Origin: Pelagibacterium sp. 26DY04 | GTDB lineage: Bacteria > Pseudomonadota > Alphaproteobacteria > Rhizobiales > Devosiaceae | Length of the DNA: 64,000 nucleotides | Assembly (NCBI RefSeq): GCF_031202305.1 | Contig: NZ_CP101731.1 | Location: 1,550,001-1,614,000 of the forward strand | Direction of reading: 5' to 3' | Part shown: in pieces, positions 43,100 to 52,177 of the stretch | How the letters are laid out: every line of letters begins with the position of its first letter | How positions within the stretch are numbered: position 1 is the first letter of the stretch | The notes under the pieces: generated by a model | Told to the model about the DNA's origin: nothing | Databases searched by the model: none | Seen by the model: only the letters and a program-made list of their open reading frames with translations | Translations under genes and position numbers: made by a program

Positions 43100-43984
43100 A
43101 TGACCGCCCGCATCCTCGTGGTCGGTGATGTTATCACCGACATCCTCGTCCGCCCCGATGCTCCCATCGCGCGCGGCACCGACACGCCCGCGACCATCCG
43201 CCAGATGCCCGGCGGTTCGGGTGCCAATCAGGCCGTCTGGCTCGCCGCCCTGGGCGTCGATGCCCATTTCGCCGCACGGGTCGGCAGCGCCGATGCCGCC
43301 CGGCTCGACAGCCATTTCGAAGGGCAGGGCGTGACTGCCCACCTCGCCGCAGACGAGGCCCACCCCACCGGCACCCTGATCTGCATGGTCGATCCCGACG
43401 GCGAGCGCAGCTTTTTGACCGATCGGGGGGCGAATGCTCACCTCGCCGAAGACGATCTCCCCGCGAGTCTGCTCGAGGGCACCGACCGCCTCCACATCTC
43501 AGGTTACGCCCTGTTTGAGCCAACGCCGCGTGCCGCCGTTCGTGCGTTGACCGCCGCCGCGCGGGCAAAAAACATTCCCGTCAGCGTCGATCCGGCCTCT
43601 ACCAGCCCGCTCCAGGCGGTCGGTCCCCAATCCTTCCTCGATTGGCTCGACGGCGTGGAAACTCTTTTCCCCAATGCGGAAGAGGCTGCGCTGCTGACCG
43701 GCACTGCGGATCCGCAAGGCCAGATCGATCGGCTTCTCGCCAGCTTCCCTCGGATCGTCCTCAAGCGAGGCCGTGACGGCGCAATCCTCGCTGCGCGCGA
43801 CGCGGCACCCATCGCTTTGCCTGCGCAGGCCGTCGAGGTGATCGATACCACAGGCGCCGGCGATGCTTTCCTCGCCGGGTTTCTGGCCGCCGAACTGCGC
43901 GGAGAGGCGCCAGCGGCATGCCTCGCCGCCGCCATTTCCACCGGCGCCCGCGCCGTCGTCCGGCTGGGAGCGCAGCCGGGCTGA
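43100..43984 (+). CDS. psuK: PfkB-family kinase, probable pseudouridine kinase
   Basis: A 294-residue ribokinase-family protein: MTARILVVGDVITDILVRPD at the start, the substrate motif RQMPGGSGANQAVWLAALG and the C-terminal active-site signature IDTTGAGDAFLAGFLA with its catalytic aspartate. Adjacent to psuG, it most likely phosphorylates pseudouridine at O5. A general carbohydrate kinase is the alternative. No transporter gene for the nucleoside is adjacent. Confidence 0.85.
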   Translation: MTARILVVGDVITDILVRPDAPIARGTDTPATIRQMPGGSGANQAVWLAALGVDAHFAARVGSADAARLDSHFEGQGVTAHLAADEAHPTGTLICMVDPDGERSFLTDRGANAHLAEDDLPASLLEGTDRLHISGYALFEPTPRAAVRALTAAARAKNIPVSVDPASTSPLQAVGPQSFLDWLDGVETLFPNAEEAALLTGTADPQGQIDRLLASFPRIVLKRGRDGAILAARDAAPIALPAQAVEVIDTTGAGDAFLAGFLAAELRGEAPAACLAAAISTGARAVVRLGAQPG

Positions 43985-44151
43985 GTTAGAAAACATCTTC
44001 AGCGGAGCCGGCCAGGTTGCGGGTCTCCGGGTCAAGCCCGAAGACGACGAGGTGGATGGGGAGGAGCTAACTCGAACTCAGAAGCGGTGCTCCAGGAACC
44101 ATCGATGGTTCTCCCGCGCCTCCACTATCGGTGCTTCCTGAAACGCGGCGG

Positions 44152-44200
44152 CCCCCTCACCGACCACTTCGCGGCCACCTTCTCCCACCAGGGGAGAAGG
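44152..44200 (+). repeat. Half RIME-like palindromic element
   Basis: Contains the CCCCCTCA...CTTCGCGGCCACCTTCTCC pattern ending in a short hairpin of TTCTCC-type arms. It is one half of the mosaics found complete at 50398, 50585, 51984 and 55331. It lies between psuK and the end of etfA. Confidence 0.7.
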
Positions 44201-44227
44201 AAGGGGGAGGCAAGGCTTGAAGCGGGT

Positions 44228-45157
44228 CTACAGCGCCCTCGTCAGCTCAGGCACGATCTCGAACAAATCCCCCACCAGCCCATAATCGGCAACCCCGAAG
44301 ATCGGCGCCTCGGGGTCCTTGTCGATGGCGACGATGACCTTGGAGTTCTTCATCCCCGCCAGGTGCTGGATTGCCCCGGAAATCCCCACCGCGATATAAA
44401 GGTCTGGCGCGACGACCTTGCCGGTCTGGCCCACCTGCCAGTCATTGGGCGCATAGCCGGCATCGACGGCGGCGCGGGATGCCCCGATGGCGGCGCCGAG
44501 CTTTTCGGCCAGCGGCTTGATCACTTCGTTGAATTTTTCTTCCGAACCCAGCGCCCGCCCGCCGGACACCACGATCCGCGCATTGGCCAGTTCCGGCCCC
44601 TCGCTCGCGGCGGTTTCGCGCGAAACGAATTTGGCCTTGGGCTCGGACGCGATGAAATCCACCGCCTCGATACTCGCCGATCCGCCCATGCTGACCGCAT
44701 CGAACGCCGAAGCGCGCACGGTGACCACAACCTTGTCGGCGCTTGCCTCCACGGTCTGGATGGCGGCCCCGGCATAGACCGGCCGCTCGAAGGTCTTTTC
44801 GCCCAGCACGGCGGTGATGTCGGACACCTGCATCACATCGAGCAGCGCCGCGACGCGCGGCAGCGTGTTCTTGCCCGAAGTCGTCGCCGCCGCAACGATG
44901 TGACTATACCCGCCGGCAAGGTTGACGATCAGCTCGGAAACCGGCTCGGCCAACTGATGCTCATAAACGGTATTGTCCGCCACCAGCACCTTGGCCACGC
45001 CATCGAGCCTCGCCGCCGCCTCGCCCACGGCGGCGCAGCCCGCGCCAGCCACCAGCACATGGATATCCCCGCCGATCTTCTGTGCGGCGGCGACCGCCTT
45101 ACCGGTGGCAATCGCCAGATCGGTATTGTCGTGTTCGGCAACAACCAGAATCGTCAT
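44228..45157 (-). CDS. etfA: Electron transfer flavoprotein alpha subunit
   Basis: A 309-residue protein; the C-terminal FAD domain is clear ([46 protein letters not shown]). ETF collects electrons from acyl-CoA dehydrogenases and passes them to ETF-quinone oxidoreductase. It overlaps etfB by four bases. Its position beside the Lrp regulator, the BCKDH operon and isovaleryl-CoA dehydrogenase fits use in branched-chain amino acid oxidation. Confidence 0.95.
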   Translation of the reverse strand: MTILVVAEHDNTDLAIATGKAVAAAQKIGGDIHVLVAGAGCAAVGEAAARLDGVAKVLVADNTVYEHQLAEPVSELIVNLAGGYSHIVAAATTSGKNTLPRVAALLDVMQVSDITAVLGEKTFERPVYAGAAIQTVEASADKVVVTVRASAFDAVSMGGSASIEAVDFIASEPKAKFVSRETAASEGPELANARIVVSGGRALGSEEKFNEVIKPLAEKLGAAIGASRAAVDAGYAPNDWQVGQTGKVVAPDLYIAVGISGAIQHLAGMKNSKVIVAIDKDPEAPIFGVADYGLVGDLFEIVPELTRAL

Positions 45158-45903
45158 ATCACCCGCGCCTCATTCTTGAGCTTGTCGACCAATTCGGCCA
45201 CCGAGGCCACCTTCGACCCCGGCTTGCGATCGGCTGGCCTGGCCGTCGAAACCACCTTCAGCGTCGGCGCGAGGGAAACGCCCAGGCTCGCCGCATCCAC
45301 GTCGTCGAGCGGCTTTTTCTTGGCCTTCATCACATTGGGCAGCGAGGCATAGCGCGGCGTATTCAAGCGCAGATCGGTGGAGATCACCGCCGGCAGCGCC
45401 ATCTCCAGCGTCTCGAGCCCGCCATCGACCTCGCGCGTCACGATCGCCTTGCCGCCATCGATCACCACTTTCGAAGCAAACGTCGCCTGCGGCCAGCCGA
45501 GCAGGGCGGCGAGCATCTGCGCTGTCTGGTTGGAATCGTCGTCGATCGCCTGCTTGCCCATGATCACCATATCCGGGTTCTGCTGCTCGATAATCGCCCT
45601 GAGCAGCTTGGCCACAGCCAGCGGTTCCACCGTCTCGTCGGTCTTGACCAGCACCGCAGTATCAGCCCCCATCGCCAGCGCCGTGCGCAGCGTATCCTGG
45701 GCCTGCGCCGGCCCGATGGAGACCGCGACGATCTCGCTCGCCACACCCGCTTCCTTGAGCTTGACCGCCTCTTCGACGGCGATCTCGTCAAAGGGGTTCA
45801 TGCTCATTTTCAGGTTCGCGAGCTCGACCCCCGTGCCGTCGGATTTCACCCGCACGGCGACATTGGCATCGAGCACCCGCTTGACCGGTACAAGAATTTT
45901 CAA
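45154..45903 (-). CDS. etfB: Electron transfer flavoprotein beta subunit
   Basis: A 249-residue protein with [20 protein letters not shown] at the N terminus, [16 protein letters not shown], and the ETF-beta signature region [41 protein letters not shown]. The latter contains the AMP-binding/recognition loop. It is transcribed with etfA and begins 15 bases downstream of the Lrp-type gene on the same strand. Confidence 0.95.
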   Translation of the reverse strand: MKILVPVKRVLDANVAVRVKSDGTGVELANLKMSMNPFDEIAVEEAVKLKEAGVASEIVAVSIGPAQAQDTLRTALAMGADTAVLVKTDETVEPLAVAKLLRAIIEQQNPDMVIMGKQAIDDDSNQTAQMLAALLGWPQATFASKVVIDGGKAIVTREVDGGLETLEMALPAVISTDLRLNTPRYASLPNVMKAKKKPLDDVDAASLGVSLAPTLKVVSTARPADRKPGSKVASVAELVDKLKNEARVI

Positions 45904-45918
45904 ACCGTCTCTCCCTGC

Positions 45919-46371
45919 TTAAAGCGGTAGGCGCGTCGTCAGCTTTATGCACTTGAGCGCGAAATGCGAGTTGATGGCCACAACGCCCGGCAAATGCAAC
46001 AGCTTGCGCTTCAAAAGCCGCTCATATTCCTCGATCGAGGCGACCAGCGCACGAACCACATAGTCGGTCTCTCCGCTCATGGAATAACATTCCACCACCT
46101 CGGGAAACGCCGCCACCTCGCGCTCGAAGGCTTCAAGCGTCTCCTCGTCATGCTGGCGCAATTTGATGTTGGCGAACACCGTGATGTCGAGCCCGAGCTT
46201 TTGCGGATCGAGGATCGAAACCCGCTCGCGGATCACCCCGTCCTTCTCCAGCCGCTTCAATCGCCGCCAGAACGGGGTATGGGAAAGTCCCACTTTTTCG
46301 GCCATCTCGGCAACCGACTGGCTCGAATCCGATTGTAGAACCGAGAGGATTTTGCGATCCATATCGTCCAT
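45919..46371 (-). CDS. bkdR: Lrp/AsnC-family regulator, probable BkdR
   Basis: A 150-residue regulator with an N-terminal helix-turn-helix (DMDRKILSVLQSDSSQSVAEMAEKVGLSHTPFWRRLKRLEKDG) and a C-terminal RAM ligand domain (FPEVVECYSMSGETDYVVRALVASIEEYERLL). It is divergent from the BCKDH operon and leads into etfBA. BkdR proteins respond to branched-chain amino acids or keto acids and activate bkd genes. A dyad at 46390-46408 lies just upstream. Confidence 0.88.
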   Translation of the reverse strand: MDDMDRKILSVLQSDSSQSVAEMAEKVGLSHTPFWRRLKRLEKDGVIRERVSILDPQKLGLDITVFANIKLRQHDEETLEAFEREVAAFPEVVECYSMSGETDYVVRALVASIEEYERLLKRKLLHLPGVVAINSHFALKCIKLTTRLPL

Positions 46372-46389
46372 GTGATTGCCTCCTCAAAC

Positions 46390-46408
46390 TGTCCCAATAT
46401 TGAGGACA
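46390..46408. promoter_or_regulatory. Predicted Lrp-type operator in the bkdR-bkdA1 gap
   Basis: TGTCCCAATATTGAGGACA has TGTCC/GGACA ends around an AT-rich AATATT centre, the usual shape of Lrp/AsnC-family sites. It is 19 bases from the bkdR start and 107 bases before bkdA1. Confidence 0.5.
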
Positions 46409-46515
46409 ATCTATCTACAGATCGGGGAAAATGTCGAAAACGAAGTCATAACTTCCCCCTCGATTGGTAGTAGTATTCGGATTGTTGGAATGTTGCAATC
46501 GGGGAGGAGAGCAAC

Positions 46516-47769
46516 ATGGACGACCGCGCATCCGCTGCCAAGCCCAATCGGCCACGGCTTTCGCTGCATGTGCCCGAACCGCCGGCGCGCCCCGGGCAGG
46601 AGCCCGATTTTTCCCACATCATGGTCCCCGAAGCGGGCGCCACCCGCTGCCCCGACATCGCCGAGCCTGAATCCGCCCTGCGCGATCTGCCCTATGGCCT
46701 GGTCCGCGTCCTCGACGAGGCGGGCAGGGCGGTCGGCCCGTGGGATCCGCGCCTCGATCCCGACACGCTGCGCGCCGGCCTGCGCACCATTCTCAAGACG
46801 CGCCTTTTCGATGACCGCATGTTCCGCGCCCACCGCCAGGGCAAGACCAGCTTCTACATGAAGTCCCTGGGCGAGGAAGCCATCGGCGCCGCGCAGGCGC
46901 TTGCCCTGGAAGCGGGCGACATGAACTTCCCGTCCTACCGCATGCTCTCCTGGCTGATGGCGCGCGGCTATCCGCTGCTCGACCTTTGCAACCAGATCTT
47001 TTCCAACGAGCGCGACCCTCTGCGCGGCCGCCAGCTTCCCATCCTCTATTCGGCCCGCGATTACGGCTTTTATTCCCTCTCGGGCAATGTCGGTTCCCGC
47101 TTCGGCCACGCCGTAGGCTGGGCGATGGCCTCGGCCTATAAGCACGACGACGCCATCGCGGTCGGCCATGTGGGCGATGGCACCACCGCCGAGGGCGATT
47201 TCCACGAAGCCTTGACCTTCGCATCGGTCTATAAGGCTCCGGTTATTCTCTGCGTCGAGAACAACCAATGGGCCATCTCGTCCTTTTCCGGCATCGCCGG
47301 GGCAGGGGCCACCACCTTCGCCGCCAAGGCGTTGGCTTACGGAATTCCGGGGTTGCGGGTAGACGGCAACGATTTCCTCGCCGTCTACGCCGCCACCCTC
47401 TGGGCCGCCGACCGCGCCCGCGCCAATTTCGGTCCCACGCTGATCGAATTCTTCACCTACCGCGCCGCCGGGCATTCCACCTCCGACGATCCCACCCGCT
47501 ATCGCCCCGAGGACGAGGCGAGCAAATGGCCCCTGGGCGATCCCCTGGAGCGGCTGAAACAGCACCTCATCGCCCTCGGCGAATGGTCCGACGAGCGCCA
47601 CGAGGCGCTGACCTCCGAACTGACGGCCGAGATCAAAGCCGCCGTCAAACACGCCGAAGCCATCGGCACCCTGGGCGTGTCCAAGCCTAACCCGCGCGAA
47701 ATGTTCGAAGACGTCTTCGCCGAGCCGGATTGGCGGATTCTGGAGCAGCGGCGCGAGGCGGGAGTCTGA
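46516..47769 (+). CDS. bkdA1: Branched-chain 2-oxoacid dehydrogenase E1 alpha subunit
   Basis: A 417-residue thiamine-diphosphate enzyme. The TPP motif GHVGDGTTAEGDFHEALTFASVYKAPVILCVENNQWAIS occupies about residues 215-255; the BCKDH-type phosphorylation-loop region YRAAGHSTSDDPTRYRPEDEASKWP follows. With the beta subunit it decarboxylates the keto acids of Val, Leu and Ile and transfers the acyl group to E2. AGGAG stands 7 bases before the ATG. The gap to bkdA2 (265 bases) contains a REP-like element. Confidence 0.95.
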   Translation: MDDRASAAKPNRPRLSLHVPEPPARPGQEPDFSHIMVPEAGATRCPDIAEPESALRDLPYGLVRVLDEAGRAVGPWDPRLDPDTLRAGLRTILKTRLFDDRMFRAHRQGKTSFYMKSLGEEAIGAAQALALEAGDMNFPSYRMLSWLMARGYPLLDLCNQIFSNERDPLRGRQLPILYSARDYGFYSLSGNVGSRFGHAVGWAMASAYKHDDAIAVGHVGDGTTAEGDFHEALTFASVYKAPVILCVENNQWAISSFSGIAGAGATTFAAKALAYGIPGLRVDGNDFLAVYAATLWAADRARANFGPTLIEFFTYRAAGHSTSDDPTRYRPEDEASKWPLGDPLERLKQHLIALGEWSDERHEALTSELTAEIKAAVKHAEAIGTLGVSKPNPREMFEDVFAEPDWRILEQRREAGV

Positions 47770-47821
47770 GGATGACTGCGCTGTCCTACCTTCGATCCCC
47801 AACACCTCCCCACCGCCAACC

Positions 47822-47933
47822 CGTCATCCCGGGCGAAGACCCGGGATCCAGTACACTCCGCGCTGGCGATGCACCCGCTGAGGCTCCCTTGACCGCTGAG
47901 CATACTGGATCCCGGCTCAAGGCCGGGATGACG
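47822..47933. repeat. REP-like palindromic element (CGTCATCCCGG family)
   Basis: Outer arms CGTCATCCCGG (47822-47832) and CCGGGATGACG (47923-47933) are perfect inverted repeats; inner hairpins include GACCCGGGATCCAGTAC and ACTGGATCCCGGCTC. It fills the bkdA1-bkdA2 gap. A related copy lies in frame inside the E2 gene at 49356-49455. Confidence 0.8.
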
Positions 47934-48034
47934 GTGGGATTTGGGGCGGGCCGGGTGGCTCTGTTCCGCCCGCTTCCCCTCGCGGAGTTTGGGGCGAGCG
48001 CCAAGTCCATTTCTCACGCCTCGGAGCTTTCCCC

Positions 48035-49054
48035 ATGCCCCGCATGAACATGATCCAGGCGCTCAACTCCGCCCTCGACATCAAGCTCGCCACCGACCCC
48101 GACACCCTGATCTTCGGCGAGGACGTAGGCTATTTCGGCGGAGTGTTCCGCGTCACTGAAGGCCTGCAGCAAAAACACGGGCTAACCCGCTGTTTCGACT
48201 CCCCCATTTCCGAAGGCGGCATCGTCGCCACCGCCATCGGCATGGGCGCCTATGGGCTGCGCCCGATTATCGAAATCCAGTTCGCCGACTATATCCTGCC
48301 CGCCTACGACCAGCTCGTCTCAGAAGCCGCCCGCCTGCGCTATCGCTCCAATGGCGAATTCTGGTGCCCCATCACCGTGCGCTCGCCATATGGCGGCGGC
48401 ATCTTCGGCGGCCAGACCCATTCGCAAAGCCCCGAGGCGATCTTCGCCCATGTCACGGGGCTGAAAACCGTGATCCCGTCTAACCCCTACGACGCCAAGG
48501 GCCTGCTCCTCGCTGCCATCGAGGAGGACGATCCGGTCATCTTCCTCGAACCCAAGCGCCTTTATAACGGCCCCTTCGACGGCCATCACGACAAGCCGCT
48601 GACCACCTGGGCCGAGCACCCATCCGGCGAAGTCCCTGCCGGCCATTACACCATCCCCCTCGGCTCTGCGGCCATCGTCCGCGAGGGCCGCGAGGCCACC
48701 GTCCTCGCCTATGGCACCATGGTCCATGTCTGCGCCGCCGCCATCAAGGAATCGGGGATCGACGCCGAACTCATCGACCTGCGCTCCATCGTGCCGCTCG
48801 ATATCGACACCGTCGCCGCCTCGGTCAGAAAGACCGGCCGCTGCGTCATCGTCCACGAGGCTTCGCGCTATGGCGGCTTCGGCGCCGAACTCTCCGCGCT
48901 GGTGCAGGAGCGCTGCTTTTACCACCTGCGCGCGCCCATCGAGCGCGTCGCCGGCTGGGACACGCCATACCCCCACGCCTTCGAATGGGATTATTTCCCC
49001 GGCCCGGCCCGCGTGATGAAGGCTTTGAAGCGCTGCGTGGAGGCCGTCGCATGA
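48035..49054 (+). CDS. bkdA2: Branched-chain 2-oxoacid dehydrogenase E1 beta subunit
   Basis: A 339-residue protein with LIFGEDVGYFGGVFRVTEGLQQKHG near the N terminus, the SEGGIVATAIGMGAYGLRPIIEIQFADYI segment and the C-terminal transketolase-like domain (EVTVLAYGTMVHVC, SIVPLDIDTVAASVRKTGRCVIVHEA). It completes the E1 heterotetramer. GGAG lies nine bases before the ATG. The stop overlaps the E2 start by four bases. Confidence 0.95.
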   Translation: MPRMNMIQALNSALDIKLATDPDTLIFGEDVGYFGGVFRVTEGLQQKHGLTRCFDSPISEGGIVATAIGMGAYGLRPIIEIQFADYILPAYDQLVSEAARLRYRSNGEFWCPITVRSPYGGGIFGGQTHSQSPEAIFAHVTGLKTVIPSNPYDAKGLLLAAIEEDDPVIFLEPKRLYNGPFDGHHDKPLTTWAEHPSGEVPAGHYTIPLGSAAIVREGREATVLAYGTMVHVCAAAIKESGIDAELIDLRSIVPLDIDTVAASVRKTGRCVIVHEASRYGGFGAELSALVQERCFYHLRAPIERVAGWDTPYPHAFEWDYFPGPARVMKALKRCVEAVA

Positions 49055-50367
49055 AGACGTTTGAGTTCCGACTTCCAGACATCGGCGAGGGCGTCGCCGA
49101 AGCCGAGATCACCGCCTGGTACGTCAAGGTCGGCGATATTGTCGAGGAGGACCAAACCCTCGTTGACGTCATGACCGACAAGGCGACGATCGACATGACC
49201 TCGCCGGTGGCCGGCAAGGTGCTGAAGTTGCACGGCGCCGAAGGCGACAAGGCGCCGGTGGGTTCGGTGTTGGTGGAGCTGGAGATCGAGGGAGAGGGCG
49301 GTGTCGAAGCGACCGAAGCTGCGGCTTCATCCCCGACCTCACCCAATACCCAGCCTGTCATCCCGGACGAAGACCGGAGGGCCGGGACACTCGGCGCCGG
49401 TGATTCCGCCACATCCTCCGAGCGTACTGGATCCCGGCTCGAGGCCGGGAGGACACCGGGGGAGGGAGGGGCCGGCGATCCCATGGAAAACGCCTCCCCC
49501 ATCCTCGCCGCCCCGGCCACGCGCCGACGTGCCGAGGACCTCTCGATCGATCTCGCCGACGTCACCGGCACCGGCCCGGAAGGGCGCATCACCGACGCGG
49601 ACCTCGACGCCTATCTCAAATCCCGCGCCCCTGCGCCGGCGGCCCGTGAGCGCCATGGCGTCAATGAGGTCAAGATCATCGGCCTGCGCCGCAAGATCGC
49701 CGAGCGCATGGAGCTCTCCGCCCGCACCATCCCGCATTTCTCCTATGTGGAGGATTGCGACATGACGGCGCTCGAGGGCCTGCGCCGGGAGATCAACGCC
49801 TCGCGCCAAGGTGCCCAGCCCAAGCTCACGCTGCTGCCGTTCTTCATGCGGGCGCTGGCGCAACTGCTCCCCGAATTCCCTTTCATCAACGCCCAATTCG
49901 ATTCCGAAGCCGGCGTGTTGCGCCAGTTTGAGCCCATCCACATCGGCATCGCGACGCAAACCGCCGATGGCCTGATGGTCCCCGTCGTCCGCCACGTCGA
50001 GGCGCTGGACATCTGGGACTGCGCCCGCGAAATGAGCCGCGTTACCAACGCGGCCCGCGAGGGCAGGGCGTCGCGGGATGAACTCTCGGGCTCCACCATC
50101 ACATTGACCAGCCTTGGCGCTCTCGGCGGCGTGGCGGCGACGCCGATCATCAACCACCCCGAAGTCGCGATCATCGGCCCCAACAAGCTGATGGGCCGCC
50201 CGGTGTTCATCAACAATCAGGTGACGGTCCGCACCATGATGAATTTGTCATCGAGCTTCGACCATCGCATCGTGGATGGCTATGAGGCAGCGAAGTTCAT
50301 CCAGCGGCTGAAGCGGTTGCTGGAGAACCCCGCGCTGATCTTTGTCGAGAAACGGAGTTGGGGATGA
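49051..50367 (+). CDS. bkdB: Branched-chain 2-oxoacid dehydrogenase E2 (dihydrolipoyl transacylase)
   Basis: A 438-residue E2 protein. The lipoyl domain spans residues 1-80 with the lipoylated lysine K44 in MTDKATIDM; a flexible linker covers about 81-145; the peripheral subunit-binding domain follows (ATRRRAEDLSIDLADVTGTGPEGRITDADL); the catalytic domain ends with SSFDHRIVDGYEAAKF, whose histidine and aspartate are catalytic. Residues 102-135 of the linker are encoded by a REP-like palindromic element inserted in frame. No E3 gene follows in the window, so lipoamide dehydrogenase must be supplied from elsewhere. Confidence 0.93.
   Translation: MKTFEFRLPDIGEGVAEAEITAWYVKVGDIVEEDQTLVDVMTDKATIDMTSPVAGKVLKLHGAEGDKAPVGSVLVELEIEGEGGVEATEAAASSPTSPNTQPVIPDEDRRAGTLGAGDSATSSERTGSRLEAGRTPGEGGAGDPMENASPILAAPATRRRAEDLSIDLADVTGTGPEGRITDADLDAYLKSRAPAPAARERHGVNEVKIIGLRRKIAERMELSARTIPHFSYVEDCDMTALEGLRREINASRQGAQPKLTLLPFFMRALAQLLPEFPFINAQFDSEAGVLRQFEPIHIGIATQTADGLMVPVVRHVEALDIWDCAREMSRVTNAAREGRASRDELSGSTITLTSLGALGGVAATPIINHPEVAIIGPNKLMGRPVFINNQVTVRTMMNLSSSFDHRIVDGYEAAKFIQRLKRLLENPALIFVEKRSWG
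49356..49455 (+). repeat. REP-like element in frame inside the E2 linker
   Basis: Arms TGTCATCCCGG (49356-49366) and CCGGGAGGACA (49445-49455) are inverted with one mismatch; the internal TACTGGATCCCGGCTC matches the element at 47822-47933. It is translated as about 33 residues (PVIPDED at its start) without disturbing the frame. Confidence 0.75.
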
Positions 50368-50397
50368 GCGCAGTCCCGCTGTCCACCACCACCTCAG

Positions 50398-50541
50398 CGC
50401 CCCCCTCATCCCCATCCCTTCTCCCACCAGGGGAGAAGGGGGCTCTTTTGGCAACGTCTCGGTTCTTGCCGAAACGCCGCCCAGCACTACCCTTCTCCCC
50501 TGGTGGGAGAAGGTGCCCCGAAGGGGCGGATGAGGGGGGCT
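50398..50541. repeat. RIME-like mosaic element, copy 1
   Basis: Two perfect 23-base inverted arms (50417-50439 and 50491-50513), each itself a short hairpin of TTCTCCCACC type, are flanked by CCCCCCTCATCC and GGATGAGGGGGG. It occupies the first part of the 429-base gap between bkdB and liuA. No gene is supported in that gap; it holds this element, the one at 50585-50740 and the liuA ribosome-binding region. Confidence 0.85.
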
Positions 50542-50584
50542 CTGAGCCGGCACAACCTTCAACGTCGATGTTTGTCCCAGATCC

Positions 50585-50740
50585 CCTTCTCCCCTTGAGG
50601 GAGAAGGTGGGCTTTCGCGAAGCGAAAGGTCGGATGAGGGGTGCGCTGAGCCCGCCCCATCAGCCGGGGTATATGCGGAAACTCAGCACACCCCTCATCC
50701 GACCGCTTCGCGGCCACCTTCTCCCTCAAGGGGAGAAGGG
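50585..50740. repeat. RIME-like mosaic element, copy 2
   Basis: Perfect 26-base inverted arms at 50585-50610 and 50714-50739. Bases 50633-50740 (108 bases) are identical to 55360-55467 inside the MCC biotin-subunit gene. Such perfect identity at unconstrained sequence implies a recent copying or gene-conversion event. Confidence 0.88.
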
Positions 50741-50796
50741 AAGATTGCCGCTGGCGCTGCAGCAAAATCCGGAAGCCATCGCGGAGACCCACTAAC

Positions 50797-51948
50797 ATGA
50801 CCCAATTCGACTTCTCCCTCGGCGAAATGGCCGATACCATCCGCGAAACCACCTACCGTTTCGCCACCGACAAGATCGCCCCGCGCGCCGCCGACATCGA
50901 CGAGACCAACACTTTTCCCATCGATCTCTGGCCGGAAATGGGCGAACTCGGCCTGCACGGCATCACCGTCGAGGAGGAGCATGGCGGCCTCGGCCTTGGC
51001 TATCTCGAACATTGCGTCGCGATGGAGGAAGTCTCCCGCGCCTCGGCTTCGGTCGGGCTCTCCTATGGCGCGCACTCCAATCTCGCGGTCAATCAGATCC
51101 GCCGATGGGGCAGCGAGGAGCAGAAGCGCAAATATTTGCCTGAGCTCATCTCGGGCGAACATTTGGGCGCGCTGGCCATGTCCGAGGCCGGCTCGGGCTC
51201 CGATGTCGTCTCCATGGCCCTGCGGGCCGAAAAGAAGGGCGATCGCTACACCCTCAACGGCACCAAATTCTGGATCACCAACGCGCCCAAGGCCGACGTG
51301 CTGGTGGTTTACGCCAAGACCGACCCCGCCGCAGGCCCCAAAGGCATCACCGCCTTCATCATTGAAAAGGGCATGAAAAGCTTTTCCGTCTCCCCCAAGC
51401 TCGACAAGATGGGCATGCGCGGCTCGGACACAGCCGAACTCGTCTTCGCCGACTGCGAGGTGCCGGCCGAAAACGTGATGGGGAGCGAAGGGCAGGGGGC
51501 GAAGATCCTGATGTCAGGACTCGACTACGAACGCGTCGTCCTCGCCGCCGGGCCGCTCGGCATCATGCAGGCGTGCCTCGATACCGTCCTCCCCTATATC
51601 CGCGACCGCAAGCAGTTCGGCCAGCCTGTCGGGTCGTTCCAGCTCATGCAGGCTAAGATCGCCGATATGTATGTCGCGCTCAACTCGGCCCGCGCCTATG
51701 TCTATTCCGTCGCCAAAGCGTGCGACTCCGGTAAGACCACCCGCTTCGACGCCGCCGGCGCCATTTTGCTGGCCTCCGAGAACGCCGTGAAGGTTTCCCT
51801 CGAAGCCGTTCAGGCGCTGGGCGGCGCCGGCTATACCAAGGAATGGCCCGTGGAACGCTTCGTCCGCGATGCCAAGCTCTATGATATCGGCGCGGGGACC
51901 AACGAGATCAGACGGTTTTTGATTGGGCGCGAGGTGATCGGGATATGA
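50797..51948 (+). CDS. liuA: Isovaleryl-CoA dehydrogenase
   Basis: A 383-residue acyl-CoA dehydrogenase. Visible features are [18 protein letters not shown], the FAD-binding [38 protein letters not shown], the unusual catalytic-glutamate position in [16 protein letters not shown] characteristic of isovaleryl-CoA dehydrogenases, and C-terminal [20 protein letters not shown]. It oxidises isovaleryl-CoA to 3-methylcrotonyl-CoA and feeds ETF. It is followed by the two methylcrotonyl-CoA carboxylase genes, which fixes its role in leucine degradation. Confidence 0.93.
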   Translation: MTQFDFSLGEMADTIRETTYRFATDKIAPRAADIDETNTFPIDLWPEMGELGLHGITVEEEHGGLGLGYLEHCVAMEEVSRASASVGLSYGAHSNLAVNQIRRWGSEEQKRKYLPELISGEHLGALAMSEAGSGSDVVSMALRAEKKGDRYTLNGTKFWITNAPKADVLVVYAKTDPAAGPKGITAFIIEKGMKSFSVSPKLDKMGMRGSDTAELVFADCEVPAENVMGSEGQGAKILMSGLDYERVVLAAGPLGIMQACLDTVLPYIRDRKQFGQPVGSFQLMQAKIADMYVALNSARAYVYSVAKACDSGKTTRFDAAGAILLASENAVKVSLEAVQALGGAGYTKEWPVERFVRDAKLYDIGAGTNEIRRFLIGREVIGI

Positions 51949-51983
51949 CTAGATCCCCGATGACGACGGTTGCGTTTGCCCCT

Positions 51984-52132
51984 TACCCTTCTCCCTTGGT
52001 GGGAGAAGGTGCCCCGAAGGGGCGGATGAGGGGGGCGCTGAGTTTCCACACAAGCCCTCGTTCGCGGATCAGCCTCAGCGCCCCCCTCATCCGACCGCTT
52101 CGCGGCCACCTTCTCCCACCAGGGGAGAAGGG
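51984..52132. repeat. RIME-like mosaic element, copy 3
   Basis: 23-base arms at 51987-52009 and 52109-52131 are inverted with one mismatch; GGATGAGGGGGGCGCTGAG and its inverted counterpart lie inside. It fills most of the gap between liuA and liuB. Its central part differs from copies 1 and 2. Confidence 0.85.
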
Positions 52133-52177
52133 TAGAGCGCCGCTGGCGTGGGGGCAAAAAACGGATGGAGGCGCCTG

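Noticed and set aside
46411..47805. 464-codon minus-strand open frame
   Set aside because: Antisense to bkdA1, which has an unmistakable TPP motif; no independent support.
47770..50796. Insertion sequence
   Set aside because: The palindromic elements carry no transposase gene and no terminal inverted repeats of IS type; they are short non-coding repeats.
50368..52177. CRISPR array
   Set aside because: The repeats are inverted mosaics of variable spacing with complex internal hairpins, not short direct repeats with unique spacers, and no cas genes are near.
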